Below, one piece after another: positions 8,911-17,716 of a stretch of 64,000 nt of DNA. Origin of the DNA: Stutzerimonas stutzeri (GTDB lineage Bacteria > Pseudomonadota > Gammaproteobacteria > Pseudomonadales > Pseudomonadaceae); assembly GCF_000952685.1 (NCBI RefSeq), contig NZ_JYHV01000015.1, positions 124,001 through 188,000 of the forward strand, written 5' to 3'. How positions within the stretch are numbered: the first letter of the stretch is position 1; each line of letters opens with the position of its first letter. A program made the position numbers and the translations under genes. The notes under the pieces are model-generated. The model made no database searches, was not told the DNA's origin, and worked only from the letters and a program-made list of their open reading frames with translations.

Positions 8911-9753
8911 ATGAACGACGAATCCTGTCCTCGTAGTGTTCCGATGGCACCGGCCATCATTGCGTCGCCGGCCAAGCGAATCGAAGCGCTGACCGGCGAC
9001 CCGAACTTCATGACCTCATTGGCACGCGGACTGGCGGTGATTCACGCGTTTCAGGAGCGCAAGCGCCATCTGACCATTGCCCAGATCAGCCATCGCACCG
9101 AGATTCCCCGCGCGGCGGTACGGCGTTGCCTGCACACGCTAATCAAGCTCGGCTACGCCACCACTGATGGACGTACCTACTCGCTGCTGCCCAAGGTGCT
9201 GACGCTGGGCCACGCCTATCTGTCTTCAACGCCTCTCGCGGTCACCGCACAGCCGATCCTCGACCGCCTCAGCGATCAGCTCCATGAGGCTTGTTCCATG
9301 GCGACCCTGGAGGGCGACGAGGTGCTCTACGTAGCACGCTCGGCCACGCCGCAACGCTTGATTTCGGTCGATCTCAGCGTGGGCAGCCGACTGCCGGCCT
9401 ATTGCACCTCCATGGGACGGATTCTGCTGGCTGCGCTGGATGACGCGGCGCTGGAAGACTATCTGGAACATGCCAATCTGCAGATCAAGACCAGCCGCAC
9501 GCTACACACGCCGGAGGCCATCCGAGCGTCCATCGAGGAAATCCGCCAGCAGGGTTGGGTGATCATCGACCAAGAACTGGAAGTCGGCCTGCGTTCGCTG
9601 GCCGTGCCGCTGAAGGATTCCGCCGGTCAGGTGCTGGCTGCGCTGAATGTCGGTACTCATGCCAGCCGGGTGACCAAGCAGGAACTGGAAACGCGCTTCC
9701 TGCCGGTCTTACTGGAGGCGAGCAAGGAACTGAGCACCCGACTGTTCCATTGA
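8911..9753 (+). CDS. pcaR: IclR-family regulator PcaR
   Basis: This 280-residue protein has the IclR winged helix near residues 32-95 (FMTSLARGLAVIHAF, with AQISHRTEIPRAAVRRCL) and a C-terminal effector domain containing GSRLPAYCTSMGRILLAAL, the block typical of the PcaR/PcaU/PobR subgroup. In pseudomonads PcaR activates pca genes in response to beta-ketoadipate. Identification is supported by the PcaR boxes before this gene and before pcaI and by the pcaIJF genes that follow on the same strand. ATG 8911 is taken as start; ATG 8944 is an alternative. Confidence 0.92.
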   Translation: MNDESCPRSVPMAPAIIASPAKRIEALTGDPNFMTSLARGLAVIHAFQERKRHLTIAQISHRTEIPRAAVRRCLHTLIKLGYATTDGRTYSLLPKVLTLGHAYLSSTPLAVTAQPILDRLSDQLHEACSMATLEGDEVLYVARSATPQRLISVDLSVGSRLPAYCTSMGRILLAALDDAALEDYLEHANLQIKTSRTLHTPEAIRASIEEIRQQGWVIIDQELEVGLRSLAVPLKDSAGQVLAALNVGTHASRVTKQELETRFLPVLLEASKELSTRLFH

Positions 9754-9810
9754 TCGAGCCCGTGCCGACAATTCAATGGGGAATAACGTGCTCGGGTAAT
9801 CAGATGTTCT

Positions 9811-9845
9811 GTTCGATAATCGAACGGTGAATCGATTATCGGATT
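9811..9845. promoter_or_regulatory. Paired PcaR operator boxes in the pcaIJF promoter
   Basis: A perfect 15-bp palindrome, GTTCGATAATCGAAC, lies at 9811-9825 and a second inverted core (CGATTATCG, 9833-9841) follows with a centre-to-centre distance of 19 bases, the same spacing as at pcaR. In P. putida PcaR binds sites of this kind over the -35 and -10 regions of pcaIJ. The pair ends about 75 bases before the pcaI ATG at 9920. Confidence 0.78.
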
Positions 9846-9919
9846 GTTCTATGCCGGCTCGATGTTTAGTGTTTGCCTCAGACACGGATTCGTTCGTGAT
9901 TAGGACATCAATACGAGAC

Positions 9920-10783
9920 ATGACCATGGCCGAACTCCTATCCCTAGACGAAGCAATCGATCGCTTCGTCAGTAACGGCGACACCGTTGCCCTTGAAGGT
10001 TTCACCCATCTGATTCCCACCGCTGCCGCGCACGAGATCATCCGTCAGAACAAGAAGGACCTGACCCTGGTCCGAATGACGCCCGATCTGGTCTATGACT
10101 TGCTGATAGGTGCGGGGTGCGCGAAGAAGCTGGTGTTTTCCTGGGGCGGCAATCCTGGCGTCGGCTCATTGCATCGCCTGCGTGACGCGGTGGAAAAAGG
10201 CTGGCCGCAGCCGCTGGAAATCGAAGAACACAGCCACGCCGACCTGGCCAACGCCTATGTGGCCGGAGCGTCCGGCTTGCCGTTTGCCGTGCTGCGTGCC
10301 TACCTGGGTTCCGACCTGCCAAACGTGAACCCGATGATCAAGTTCATCGAATGTCCGTTCACCGGGGAAAAGCTCGCGGCCGTGCCTAGCGTGCGCCCGG
10401 ATGTCACGGTGATCCACGCACAGAAGGCCGATCGCAAGGGTAACGTGCTGATTGCCGGGATTCTCGGTGTGCAGAAGGAGGCAGCACTGGCTGCCAAGCG
10501 CTGCATCGTCACTGTCGAAGAAGTCGTCGACGATTTGCAGGCGCCGATGAACGCATGCGTACTGCCGACCTGGGCGCTGAGCGCCGTTTGCCAGGTACCG
10601 GGCGGAGCGCATCCGTCCTATGCGCATGGCTATTACGAGCGCGACAACCGCTTCTATCAGCAGTGGGATCCGATCGCTCGCCACCGCGAGACCTTCACCG
10701 CCTGGGTCGACGAATTCATTCACGGCACCGAGAACTTTGAAGCATTCCAGGCCAAGCTGGCCGCGCAGCAGGAGGCCAAGTGA
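9920..10783 (+). CDS. pcaI: 3-oxoadipate CoA-transferase subunit A
   Basis: This 287-residue subunit of the longer PcaI/CatI type would, with PcaJ, transfer CoA from succinyl-CoA to 3-oxoadipate, the penultimate step of the beta-ketoadipate pathway. Visible blocks are GFTHLIPTAAAHEIIRQ near the N-terminus, HAQKADRKGNVLI and VVDDLQAPMNACVLP. I use ATG 9920 because the longer frame from 9827 would begin inside the PcaR box; ATG 9926 is also possible. The stop codon overlaps the pcaJ start (TGATG), so the two subunits are translationally coupled. Confidence 0.93.
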   Translation: MTMAELLSLDEAIDRFVSNGDTVALEGFTHLIPTAAAHEIIRQNKKDLTLVRMTPDLVYDLLIGAGCAKKLVFSWGGNPGVGSLHRLRDAVEKGWPQPLEIEEHSHADLANAYVAGASGLPFAVLRAYLGSDLPNVNPMIKFIECPFTGEKLAAVPSVRPDVTVIHAQKADRKGNVLIAGILGVQKEAALAAKRCIVTVEEVVDDLQAPMNACVLPTWALSAVCQVPGGAHPSYAHGYYERDNRFYQQWDPIARHRETFTAWVDEFIHGTENFEAFQAKLAAQQEAK

Positions 10784-11562
10784 TGGACTATTCGACCAAC
10801 GAAATGATGACCGTGGCCGCCTCCCGCCGCCTGGGCGATGGCAGCGTCTGCTTCGTCGGTATCGGCCTGCCGTCGAAGGCTGCCAATCTGGCGCGCCTGA
10901 CCCATGCACCGGACGTCGTGCTGATCTACGAATCGGGCCCTATCGGTGCCAAGCCCTCTGTGCTGCCGTTGTCCATCGGCGACGGCGAACTGGCCGAGAC
11001 CGCCGACACCGTGGTGCCCACCGCCGAAATCTTCCGCTACTGGCTGCAGGGCGGGCGTATCGATGTCGGTTTTCTCGGTGCTGCGCAGGTGGACAAGTAC
11101 GGCAACATCAACACCACGGTGATCGGTGACTATCACCAACCGAAAGTTCGCTTGCCAGGGGCGGGCGGAGCGCCGGAAATTGCGGGGTCGGCCAAGCAGG
11201 TGCTAATCATTCTCAAGCAGTCGCACCGCACCTTCGTCGACAAGCTGGCGTTTATTACCTCGGTCGGTTTTGGCGAGGGCGGCGACCACCGCAAGCAGCT
11301 CGGCCTGCCAGGCAATGGGCCGGTGGGCATCATCACCGACCTGTGCATCATGGAGCCGGAAGCCGGGTCCAACGAATTCGTGGTGACCTCGCTGCACCCG
11401 GGCGTGACCCGCGAGCAGGTGATCGAGAACACCGGCTGGGCCATCCGTTTCGCTGACACCCTGAGCGAAACAGCACCGCCCACCAAGACTGAACTGGAGG
11501 CTCTGCGCGCCCTGGAAGCCCGCACCGCCGCCGCCCACGGACAATCTGGAGGTGACGAGTGA
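10783..11562 (+). CDS. pcaJ: 3-oxoadipate CoA-transferase subunit B
   Basis: This 259-residue protein is the catalytic beta subunit partner of Pca[12 protein letters not shown] holds the glutamate (E50) that would form the enzyme-CoA thioester, preceded by [16 protein letters not shown]. The ATG at 10783 shares its first base with the pcaI stop codon, and the gene ends in a 4-base overlap with pcaF, so pcaIJF is one tightly packed operon. Length is normal for this family. Confidence 0.93.
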   Translation: MDYSTNEMMTVAASRRLGDGSVCFVGIGLPSKAANLARLTHAPDVVLIYESGPIGAKPSVLPLSIGDGELAETADTVVPTAEIFRYWLQGGRIDVGFLGAAQVDKYGNINTTVIGDYHQPKVRLPGAGGAPEIAGSAKQVLIILKQSHRTFVDKLAFITSVGFGEGGDHRKQLGLPGNGPVGIITDLCIMEPEAGSNEFVVTSLHPGVTREQVIENTGWAIRFADTLSETAPPTKTELEALRALEARTAAAHGQSGGDE

Positions 11563-12764
11563 CACGCGACGTCTTTATCTGCGATGCGGTACGTACACCC
11601 ATCGGCCGCTTTGGTGGCGCCCTGGCTGCGGTACGTGCAGACGACCTGGCGGCAACCCCGATCAAGGCGCTGCTCGAACGCAATCCCGGGCTCGATCCGG
11701 CCGCGGTCGACGAGGTCTTCATGGGCAGTGCCAACCAGGCCGGCGAAGATAACCGCAATGTGGCGCGCATGGCCGCGCTGCTGGCCGGGTTGCCGGAAAC
11801 CGTGCCGGGCGTGACCTTGAACCGCCTCTGTGCATCGGGCATGGATGCCGTGGGCAGCGCTTTCCGTGCCATCGCCTGCGGCGAAATGGAGCTGGCGATT
11901 GCCGGTGGCGTCGAATCCATGACCCGCGCGCCCTACGTGATGGGCAAGGCTGATACGGCGTTCGGCCGCACGCAGAAGATCGAGGACACCACCATCGGAT
12001 GGCGCTTCATCAACCCGAAGATGAAAGAGATGTACGGCGTCGATGCCATGCCGCAGACCGCTGATAACGTCGCCGAAGAACACCAGATCAGCCGTGAGGA
12101 TCAGGACGCCTTCGCCCTGCGCAGCCAACAGCGCGCTGGCAGGGCGCAGGCTGCGGGGTTTTTCGCTGAAGAGATCGTCCCTGTTGTTATTCAGGGGCGC
12201 AAGGGTGACACCGTCGTGGATACCGACGAGCACCCCCGCCCGGATACCACAGCCGAGGCACTGGCCAAACTCAAGCCGGTCAACGGCCCGGACAAGACGG
12301 TCACGGCGGGCAATGCCTCAGGCGTTAACGACGGGGCGGCAGCACTGATTCTCGCCAGCGCCGAGGCGGTGCAGAAGTACGGCCTCACCCCGCGCGCCAA
12401 GATACTCGGCATGGCCAGTGCCGGCGTGGCGCCGCGGGTCATGGGCTACGGGCCGGTACCGGCGGTACGCAAACTGTGCGAGCGGCTGAATCTAGCCGTG
12501 AGCGATTTCGACGTGATCGAACTCAACGAAGCCTTCGCCGCACAGGCGTTGGCGGTCACCCGCGATTTGGGACTGGAAGATGATAGCCCCAAGGTAAACC
12601 CGCAGGGCGGCGCCATCGCCCTCGGCCACCCACTGGGCATGAGCGGTGCGCGGCTGGTGCTGACCACGGTGCATGCGCTGGAGAAGACCGATGGCAAGCT
12701 TGGCCTGGCGACCATGTGTGTCGGCGTGGGACAGGGTCTAGCGCTGGCACTGGAAAGGGTCTGA
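11559..12764 (+). CDS. pcaF: 3-oxoadipyl-CoA thiolase
   Basis: This 401-residue thiolase starts with GTG overlapping the pcaJ stop (GTGA). It would cleave 3-oxoadipyl-CoA to succinyl-CoA and acetyl-CoA, the final step of the pathway. Nucleophile C91 ([12 protein letters not shown]), H357 in [16 protein letters not shown] and C387 in CVGVGQG are present. The insertion [15 protein letters not shown] and the operon context mark it as PcaF, not AtoB; compare the separate AtoB-type thiolase at 576-1757. Confidence 0.94.
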   Translation: MTRDVFICDAVRTPIGRFGGALAAVRADDLAATPIKALLERNPGLDPAAVDEVFMGSANQAGEDNRNVARMAALLAGLPETVPGVTLNRLCASGMDAVGSAFRAIACGEMELAIAGGVESMTRAPYVMGKADTAFGRTQKIEDTTIGWRFINPKMKEMYGVDAMPQTADNVAEEHQISREDQDAFALRSQQRAGRAQAAGFFAEEIVPVVIQGRKGDTVVDTDEHPRPDTTAEALAKLKPVNGPDKTVTAGNASGVNDGAAALILASAEAVQKYGLTPRAKILGMASAGVAPRVMGYGPVPAVRKLCERLNLAVSDFDVIELNEAFAAQALAVTRDLGLEDDSPKVNPQGGAIALGHPLGMSGARLVLTTVHALEKTDGKLGLATMCVGVGQGLALALERV

Positions 12765-13076
12765 CGGCCCCCCAGGGAACTCATCAGGCGTGCCTGGATG
12801 GCGGACGACTATGTGCCCGGCCTGTGCTTGATCACTGCACGAATCAGGTTGATGGGTTGCACCCATCCTACGGTCCTATGGTGGGCTGAAGCGGAGCGCC
12901 GTCCGGCCCACCCTACAACGGCTGCAACGCCAATTCCCTAGGGTGGGCGTTAGCCCAGCATGGCTTGCGCCGCATCGATGGGCTTTTGCCGCGCCATGAC
13001 TACGCTTCGATTGCAGGCACTGCGCCTGTCTCGCTCCGCGGCTATCGTTACATCTCAACTCGAGGAGGGCTTTCAA
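12765..13076. repeat. Noncoding gap with REP-like inverted repeats between pcaF and pcaD
   Basis: No gene is seen in these 312 bases. They hold stacked inverted repeats: GATGGGTTGCACCCATC at 12851-12867, and a longer hairpin with arms GTGGGC and GCCCAC at about 12881-12911 enclosing GAAGCGGAGCGCC, then another GGGTGGGCGTTAGCCCA unit near 12942-12957. Such sequences look like the dispersed extragenic repeats of the P. stutzeri group. In many pseudomonads pcaT/pcaB lie between pcaF and pcaD, so the repeats may mark a deletion scar. Confidence 0.6.
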
Positions 13077-13865
13077 ATGCCCAGCGTAAAACTCGCCGAT
13101 GGCGAACTGAATTACCGTCTCGATGGTCCGGTCGACGCGCCGGTCCTGGTACTGTCCAATTCGCTTGGGACCACGCTCGAAATGTGGGACGCGCAGGTGC
13201 CGGCCTTCAGCGAGCACTTTCGCGTATTGCGCTATGACACCCGCGGGCACGGCGGTTCAGCCGCTACGCCGGGGCCATACAGCATCGAGCAGCTTGGCCG
13301 TGACGTGCTGGAGTTGGTAGATGCCCTGGGGACCGACCGTTTCGCCTTCTGCGGCCTGTCCATGGGGGGGCTGATCGGCCAGTGGCTAGGGATCAACGCG
13401 GGCGAGCGGCTGACGCGGCTGGTGATCTGCAACACCGGCGCGAAGATCGGTACCGACGAGGTGTGGAACGAGCGCATCGACACCGTACTGAAAGGCGGCG
13501 AACAGGCCATGCGCGACATGCGTGATGCCTCGATCGCCCGCTGGTTCACGCCGACCTTCGCCGGACGCGAGCCGGTTCAGACCCATCGTCTCACCCAGAT
13601 GATCGCCAACACCTCACCGGCCGGCTACGCGGCCAACTGCGCGGCGGTGCGCGACGCCGATTATCGGGAGCAGCTTGGCGCGATCAAGATTCCCACGCTG
13701 ATCGTCTGCGGCCGCCAGGATCCGGTAACCACACCCGAACATGGACACTTCATGCAGGATCGTATCGCTGGTGCCGAGTTGGTGGAACTGGAGGCGGCGC
13801 ACTTGTCCTGCGTCGAGGCGGGTGACGACTTCACCCAGCGTGTACTGGCCTTTCTCCGCAGTTGA
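13077..13865 (+). CDS. pcaD: 3-oxoadipate enol-lactonase
   Basis: This 262-residue alpha/beta hydrolase would hydrolyse 3-oxoadipate enol-lactone to 3-oxoadipate, where the catechol and protocatechuate branches meet. The triad is visible: S95 in GLSMGG, D215 in GRQDPVTTP and H242 in EAAHLSCVE. I chose ATG 13077, preceded by GAGGAGGG, over upstream in-frame starts that lie in repeat sequence. It is separated from pcaF by 312 bases. No pcaB, pcaC or pcaGH is in the window, so this locus appears to carry only the common lower pathway. Confidence 0.94.
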   Translation: MPSVKLADGELNYRLDGPVDAPVLVLSNSLGTTLEMWDAQVPAFSEHFRVLRYDTRGHGGSAATPGPYSIEQLGRDVLELVDALGTDRFAFCGLSMGGLIGQWLGINAGERLTRLVICNTGAKIGTDEVWNERIDTVLKGGEQAMRDMRDASIARWFTPTFAGREPVQTHRLTQMIANTSPAGYAANCAAVRDADYREQLGAIKIPTLIVCGRQDPVTTPEHGHFMQDRIAGAELVELEAAHLSCVEAGDDFTQRVLAFLRS

Positions 13866-13873
13866 TCCAAATG

Positions 13874-13900
13874 AAAAACCGGGCCATGGCGGCCCGGTAA
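13874..13900 (-). terminator. Intrinsic terminator of the OprD porin gene
   Basis: Arms ACCGGGCC (13878-13885) and GGCCCGGT (13891-13898) form an 8-bp stem with a 5-base loop. On the minus strand it is followed by a run of five T, so it should end transcription of the porin gene; it may also serve the converging pcaD. Confidence 0.75.
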
Positions 13901-13935
13901 AGATCAACGAGGAGGGGGCGGTGTGCGCCCTTCGA

Positions 13936-15198
13936 CTACCAGAGCGCCAGGGTATAGCTGAGAATCAGGCGAGTTTCGTTCAGATCGGCGCCGAAGTTGC
14001 TGCGCACCGTGGCGTTGCGCACCTTCATGCCGAAGTTCTTCAGCGGACCGTTCTGGACCACATAGGCGATGTCGGTGTCGCGCTCCCATTCCTTGCCTTC
14101 GCTCAGGCCAGCTCCGCGATCAACGTTGTCGCCCGTGACGTAGCGGGTCATCAGGCTCAGGCCGGGAACGCCCAGTGCGGCGAAGTCGTAGTCATAACGA
14201 ACTTGCCATGACTTCTCATCTTGGTTGCCGAAGTCATTGATCTGTAGGAGGTTTATCAGCGCATTGTCGCCGCCGCTGACGTAGGCGAAACCGGTGTCGC
14301 CGCTCATTTTCTGGTAGCCACCGGTAAAGCCGTGTCCGCCGATCCGGTAAGTGAAGAGGGCGCCGAAGGCATTGTTGTCGACATTGCTGCCGCCATCATC
14401 GGTGGAGCGCACGTAGCGCAGGTCGGTCTTGAAGCTCTGCTTGTCGCCGATCGGTAGCACATGCACCAGATTGACGTTGTGCTGATCGTAGATGCCGTCC
14501 AGCCCGCCGTAGTAATAACTACCGGTCAGTTCCGGGCTGAACTGATACTTGCCTCCGGCGAACAGGAACTCGTCACTGGTGGTCTTGTTGCCAAAGGTAA
14601 TGTTGCGTCGGCCGCCGTTGAAAACGGTCATTTCTTCATTATCGGAGGAGTCACGGTAGTTGATCCGGTCGAGCTTGCCGAGATCGAGCGTGAGTCCGTC
14701 GACTTCCTTGCTCTGCAACCAGGCTCCGCGATAGGTATTGGGCAGCAGGCGGCTGTCGTTGCGCATCAATACCGGGACGACCGGTTGCAGCGTGCCGACG
14801 TGCAAGGTGCTGTTGGAGATCCGGGCCTTGGCCGTCAGACCGGCCGAGCCGTAGTCGTCCTGGGCGCGGTTGGTCTCCCGGTCGCGCTGCAGGATGCCGG
14901 TACCGGAGCGATCCGGGCTTGAATCGAGCTTGACGCCGAGCAGGCCGAGAGCATCGATGCCGAAGCCGACCGGCCCATCGGTGTAGCCCGACTCGATCTT
15001 CATGATGAAGCCCTGGGCCCACTCGTCGGCCTTGGACTGGGACGCGCCACTCTGGCGGAAATCACGGTTCATGTAGAAATTGCGCAGCTCGACGCTCGCC
15101 TTGCTGTCGTCGATGAAGGCCGCGCTGGCTGGCCCGGCGATGCTCAGAGCGGCGCCTGCGCACAGCAGTTGGCAGATGGTCTTGCGGTCATGATGCAT
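13936..15198 (-). CDS. OprD-family outer membrane porin
   Basis: This 420-residue protein has a signal peptide (cleavage near GPASA-AFIDD), the OprD-family start FIDDSKASVELRNFYMNRDFRQ, many alternating beta strands, and ends in an aromatic residue (LALW), as beta-barrel proteins do. OprD proteins are 18-stranded channels for small carboxylates or basic amino acids. Beside pca genes a BenF/OpdK-like aromatic-acid channel would be a natural guess, but it is on the opposite strand and shares a side with the tannase-family gene. Weak sigma-54-like and enhancer-like sites lie upstream (15264-15279; 15552-15611). Confidence 0.88.
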   Translation of the reverse strand: MHHDRKTICQLLCAGAALSIAGPASAAFIDDSKASVELRNFYMNRDFRQSGASQSKADEWAQGFIMKIESGYTDGPVGFGIDALGLLGVKLDSSPDRSGTGILQRDRETNRAQDDYGSAGLTAKARISNSTLHVGTLQPVVPVLMRNDSRLLPNTYRGAWLQSKEVDGLTLDLGKLDRINYRDSSDNEEMTVFNGGRRNITFGNKTTSDEFLFAGGKYQFSPELTGSYYYGGLDGIYDQHNVNLVHVLPIGDKQSFKTDLRYVRSTDDGGSNVDNNAFGALFTYRIGGHGFTGGYQKMSGDTGFAYVSGGDNALINLLQINDFGNQDEKSWQVRYDYDFAALGVPGLSLMTRYVTGDNVDRGAGLSEGKEWERDTDIAYVVQNGPLKNFGMKVRNATVRSNFGADLNETRLILSYTLALW

Positions 15199-15764
15199 GG
15201 TGTTTCCTCTTGTTGTTATGGGTGCAGCGTTGCGGGTGAATCAAGGGCGGAGTTCTTCCACGGCGCTGACGCCGTGCCGATGTGCTGGCAACCGTGAGCG
15301 CGCAGGCGGGTGGGGCGGATCGCAAGCGGTGGGCGATCCTTTCTGTTCTTGTTCTATAGCCAGCCGCGCGTGAAGGGCCTCTATGCCAGCAGAGTGATCG
15401 CTTGGTTTCGATGGGTTGGGTTAGAGCGAATGCCGTGCCAGCACTGACGGCTCAAGAAAAAAAGCATCAGGTAGTGCCTGAAAGGAGCGAGCCAGAGCGG
15501 TGTGCCCCGTCAATCTGGACAGCAGCTTCATGGCTTCTGGGCAGCTGAAGTTGTCCGACGAATTGGGCATGCTCAGAACGGCGGATTCATTGCTGTCCAA
15601 TATCACGGACGGCACGGCGATCTGCCTGCAGCCCGCGTCGGATCGGTGCTGCCGCGCTCGTATGGCCCATGGCACGATCACGGCATAGGGTTCGGGACAG
15701 GCATCCATCAGCGGCGAGCTATCAGGCTCGCAGCTGATGGTTTAGGTCCGCCCGACGGCTCAGC
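15199..15764. promoter_or_regulatory. 566-base gap upstream of the porin gene with weak activator-like sites
   Basis: A weak minus-strand -24/-12 element (CGGCACGGCGTCAGCG, 15264-15279) lies 66 bases before the porin start. Two 18-bp sites resembling the TGTCCA-N6-TGGACA motif of this window are at 15552-15569 (TGTCCG/TGGGCA) and 15594-15611 (TGTCCA/CGGACG), each 10 of 12 matches, 42 bases apart. A minus-strand open frame of 95 codons (15421-15708) overlaps them; I do not recognise its product, see no convincing ribosome binding site, and do not call it a gene. Confidence 0.35.
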
Positions 15765-17492
15765 TCAGTGCCGGCCTTTCTGGCTTTTCACGCAGACGAA
15801 GCTCGAGGCGTCGTTCACATCGCCGCGGCCCTTGTATTTCGGCCAGGCGGGGTACTCGCAAAGTGGCCGGGTACGGCCGGGCACCGCGACGGTGTCGGTG
15901 ACGACCTGCCGCTTTGGCGCGATGCCCTGTTCGACCCAGTTTTCCAGCGCCGTCAACGAATCCCAGGCGGCGTTGAATACCGTGCTGGCGGCATGGGCGT
16001 AGCCGGGGATCTCGTAATAACGCATGAACCTGCGGGTCTGGCCGACACCCATGTCCCGTTGCACGCGCTGGTAGTACTCGGCCGTGGCGCGGGTGCTGAC
16101 AAGCTGATCCGAGGTGCCATGGGCCATGAGAATCTTGCCGCCATTGGCGACGAAGGCCGACAGGTCCGTCTGGTTGACATCCTGGCGCAGCGACAGGGCG
16201 TCGACTCGCGTCTGCCATGGACCGAGGTTGGCTGGATCCAGCGTCAGCGAGTTGAACGCCGGATTGCGGGTCACGAAGTAGCGCACCCACTCATCCCAGA
16301 ATCCGGAGTGGTAGGGCGCGCCCTCGGCGAAGCCCGTCCCGTGCACCGGCATCGGGTAATCGGGTTGCAGCGTGTTGAGGCCGAGCCGGTTGACGATCGC
16401 CTGCAGGCCTTCGCCGGGCCGGCCCAGATCCGTTCCCCAGGTGTTGAAGCCGGGGTAGCCGAGCTCGCCGCTGGCCAGCGGTTGGTTGAAACGGATCGGC
16501 GTATCGAAGATTTTCAAGGCGTTGATCTGCGCATCGGACAGGCAGCTGTCGCCGGTATCGACGCCGGCAGGGCAGCGCAATGGACGGCCGTTCAGTTTGG
16601 CTTTGGCCGGATCGAACCGGGCGTTGCATGCCGCCTGGTTGCTGATCACACGGTCCATGGCGCCATCCAACCCGTCGCATGCCTGCATCGCGGCTTCCAG
16701 CAATGCAGAGCGCTTCTCCAGGCTGGGATAGGCGCCGGGAGCGGCCAGCGCACGGGTGATGCGGCCGAACTGCAGGTCCAGCGCCGCCGCATTGTAGGCA
16801 GGGTAGAGAACGATGGCCCCATTGAAATCCTCAGGCCATTGCTGCACCACCGCGAGCGCCTCACGGCCGCCGGTGGAACCTCCGGCAAAATAGCTGCGAA
16901 CCGGCTGCTGGCCGTAGCGGCGCTCGATCAGGTAGATAGCGGTATCGCGGGTTTTTTTCAGCGCGTCATGGGCGTAGTTGGCCAGCGCTTCTTCATTCCA
17001 GGCGAAATCACCGGGATTGATCGGGTTGGCCACATGGCCCGAGTCGCTGCCGAACACGGCATAGCCACGGCCCAGCGGCGTCGGTTGGTTGGCAGGTCCG
17101 GCCGGGACATTGCCGGCGACGTTGGGAATGGTGCCGTTGTAGCCGCCACCGCCATACATCATCGCTTTACCGTTCCACTGTTCAGGCAGCGCGATGCGCA
17201 TCTTGATCGTTGGTGCGCTCGGGTCGACCGGCGCGACTTCCACGTTCAGGTCGCAATACGGGCCGAAGGTCTGCGGTGCGCTACCGCCGCCTGGCACCGA
17301 AGTGGCAGACATCACCTGGGCCCCAGAGGTTGGCAGGGCGATCGCCGCGGCGGGAATCTGGGTTCCGGTCATTTCGCTGCAGCTGGCGGCGAAGGTGGGT
17401 TGGGCAATCGCCACTGCCAGCAAGGCAGGTACGGCCAGCAGCAGACGCGACGACCCGGCGCGGCGTGCGCGGGTTGTACGGGGTGCTTTCAT
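15765..17492 (-). CDS. Exported tannase/feruloyl esterase-family hydrolase lacking the CS-HC cysteines
   Basis: This 575-residue protein has an N-terminal Sec signal (VPALLAVAIAQPTFA-ASCS, after an Arg-rich start) and the tannase-family alpha/beta hydrolase fold. Inferred triad: S206 in AGGSTGGREAL, D462 in GTSDQLV and H500 in GYAHAAST. Known fungal and bacterial members, including MHETase and feruloyl esterases, have Cys next to the catalytic Ser and His, joined by a disulfide; here they are G205 and A501, so that bond is absent. Other cysteine pairs remain (for example C307/C317). It should hydrolyse an ester in the periplasm or outside. A -24/-12 element and phased enhancer-like sites lie upstream. 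Substrate unknown. Confidence 0.8.
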   Translation of the reverse strand: MKAPRTTRARRAGSSRLLLAVPALLAVAIAQPTFAASCSEMTGTQIPAAAIALPTSGAQVMSATSVPGGGSAPQTFGPYCDLNVEVAPVDPSAPTIKMRIALPEQWNGKAMMYGGGGYNGTIPNVAGNVPAGPANQPTPLGRGYAVFGSDSGHVANPINPGDFAWNEEALANYAHDALKKTRDTAIYLIERRYGQQPVRSYFAGGSTGGREALAVVQQWPEDFNGAIVLYPAYNAAALDLQFGRITRALAAPGAYPSLEKRSALLEAAMQACDGLDGAMDRVISNQAACNARFDPAKAKLNGRPLRCPAGVDTGDSCLSDAQINALKIFDTPIRFNQPLASGELGYPGFNTWGTDLGRPGEGLQAIVNRLGLNTLQPDYPMPVHGTGFAEGAPYHSGFWDEWVRYFVTRNPAFNSLTLDPANLGPWQTRVDALSLRQDVNQTDLSAFVANGGKILMAHGTSDQLVSTRATAEYYQRVQRDMGVGQTRRFMRYYEIPGYAHAASTVFNAAWDSLTALENWVEQGIAPKRQVVTDTVAVPGRTRPLCEYPAWPKYKGRGDVNDASSFVCVKSQKGRH

Positions 17493-17592
17493 GTGGGCTT
17501 CCTTCTTCTTGTTGTTGTCGTGCCTCGTGCAGACGCCACGAGGCGGGAGCGCCCGGGCGGAGGATACGGCAGCGGCCAGGCGTATCGATCAG

Positions 17593-17608
17593 AGCCAAAG
17601 CCATGCCA
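17593..17608 (-). promoter_or_regulatory. Sigma-54-type -24/-12 element of the tannase-family gene
   Basis: Minus strand TGGCATGGCTTTGGCT has GG and GC ten bases apart and matches TGGCAC-N5-TTGCW at nine of eleven defined positions. It is about 100 bases upstream of the ATG at 17492. The enhancer-like sites at 17717-17787 lie 110-180 bases further upstream, the usual distance for a sigma-54 activator. Confidence 0.5.
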
Positions 17609-17716
17609 GGCGCAGCCGCTCACGGCCCCGCTCCCGATAACTGGTCGCTGAGCGCCGGTGCGCCGCTCTAGCGCCACGGACCTAAGGGTAGATGGAGTTT
17701 TCGCCCGCGCGCCGGC

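Noticed and set aside
15421-15708. Minus-strand frame of 95 codons between the esterase and porin genes
   Set aside because: No recognisable domain or ribosome binding site; kept only as a note in the gap description.
17515-17531. Second -24-like element (AGGCACG) just before the tannase-family start
   Set aside because: The GC doublet is missing at the -12 position and it lies too close to the start codon.
15768-17651. Plus-strand open frame of 627 codons opposite the tannase-family gene
   Set aside because: Antisense shadow in high-GC sequence; the minus-strand protein has clear hydrolase motifs and a signal peptide.
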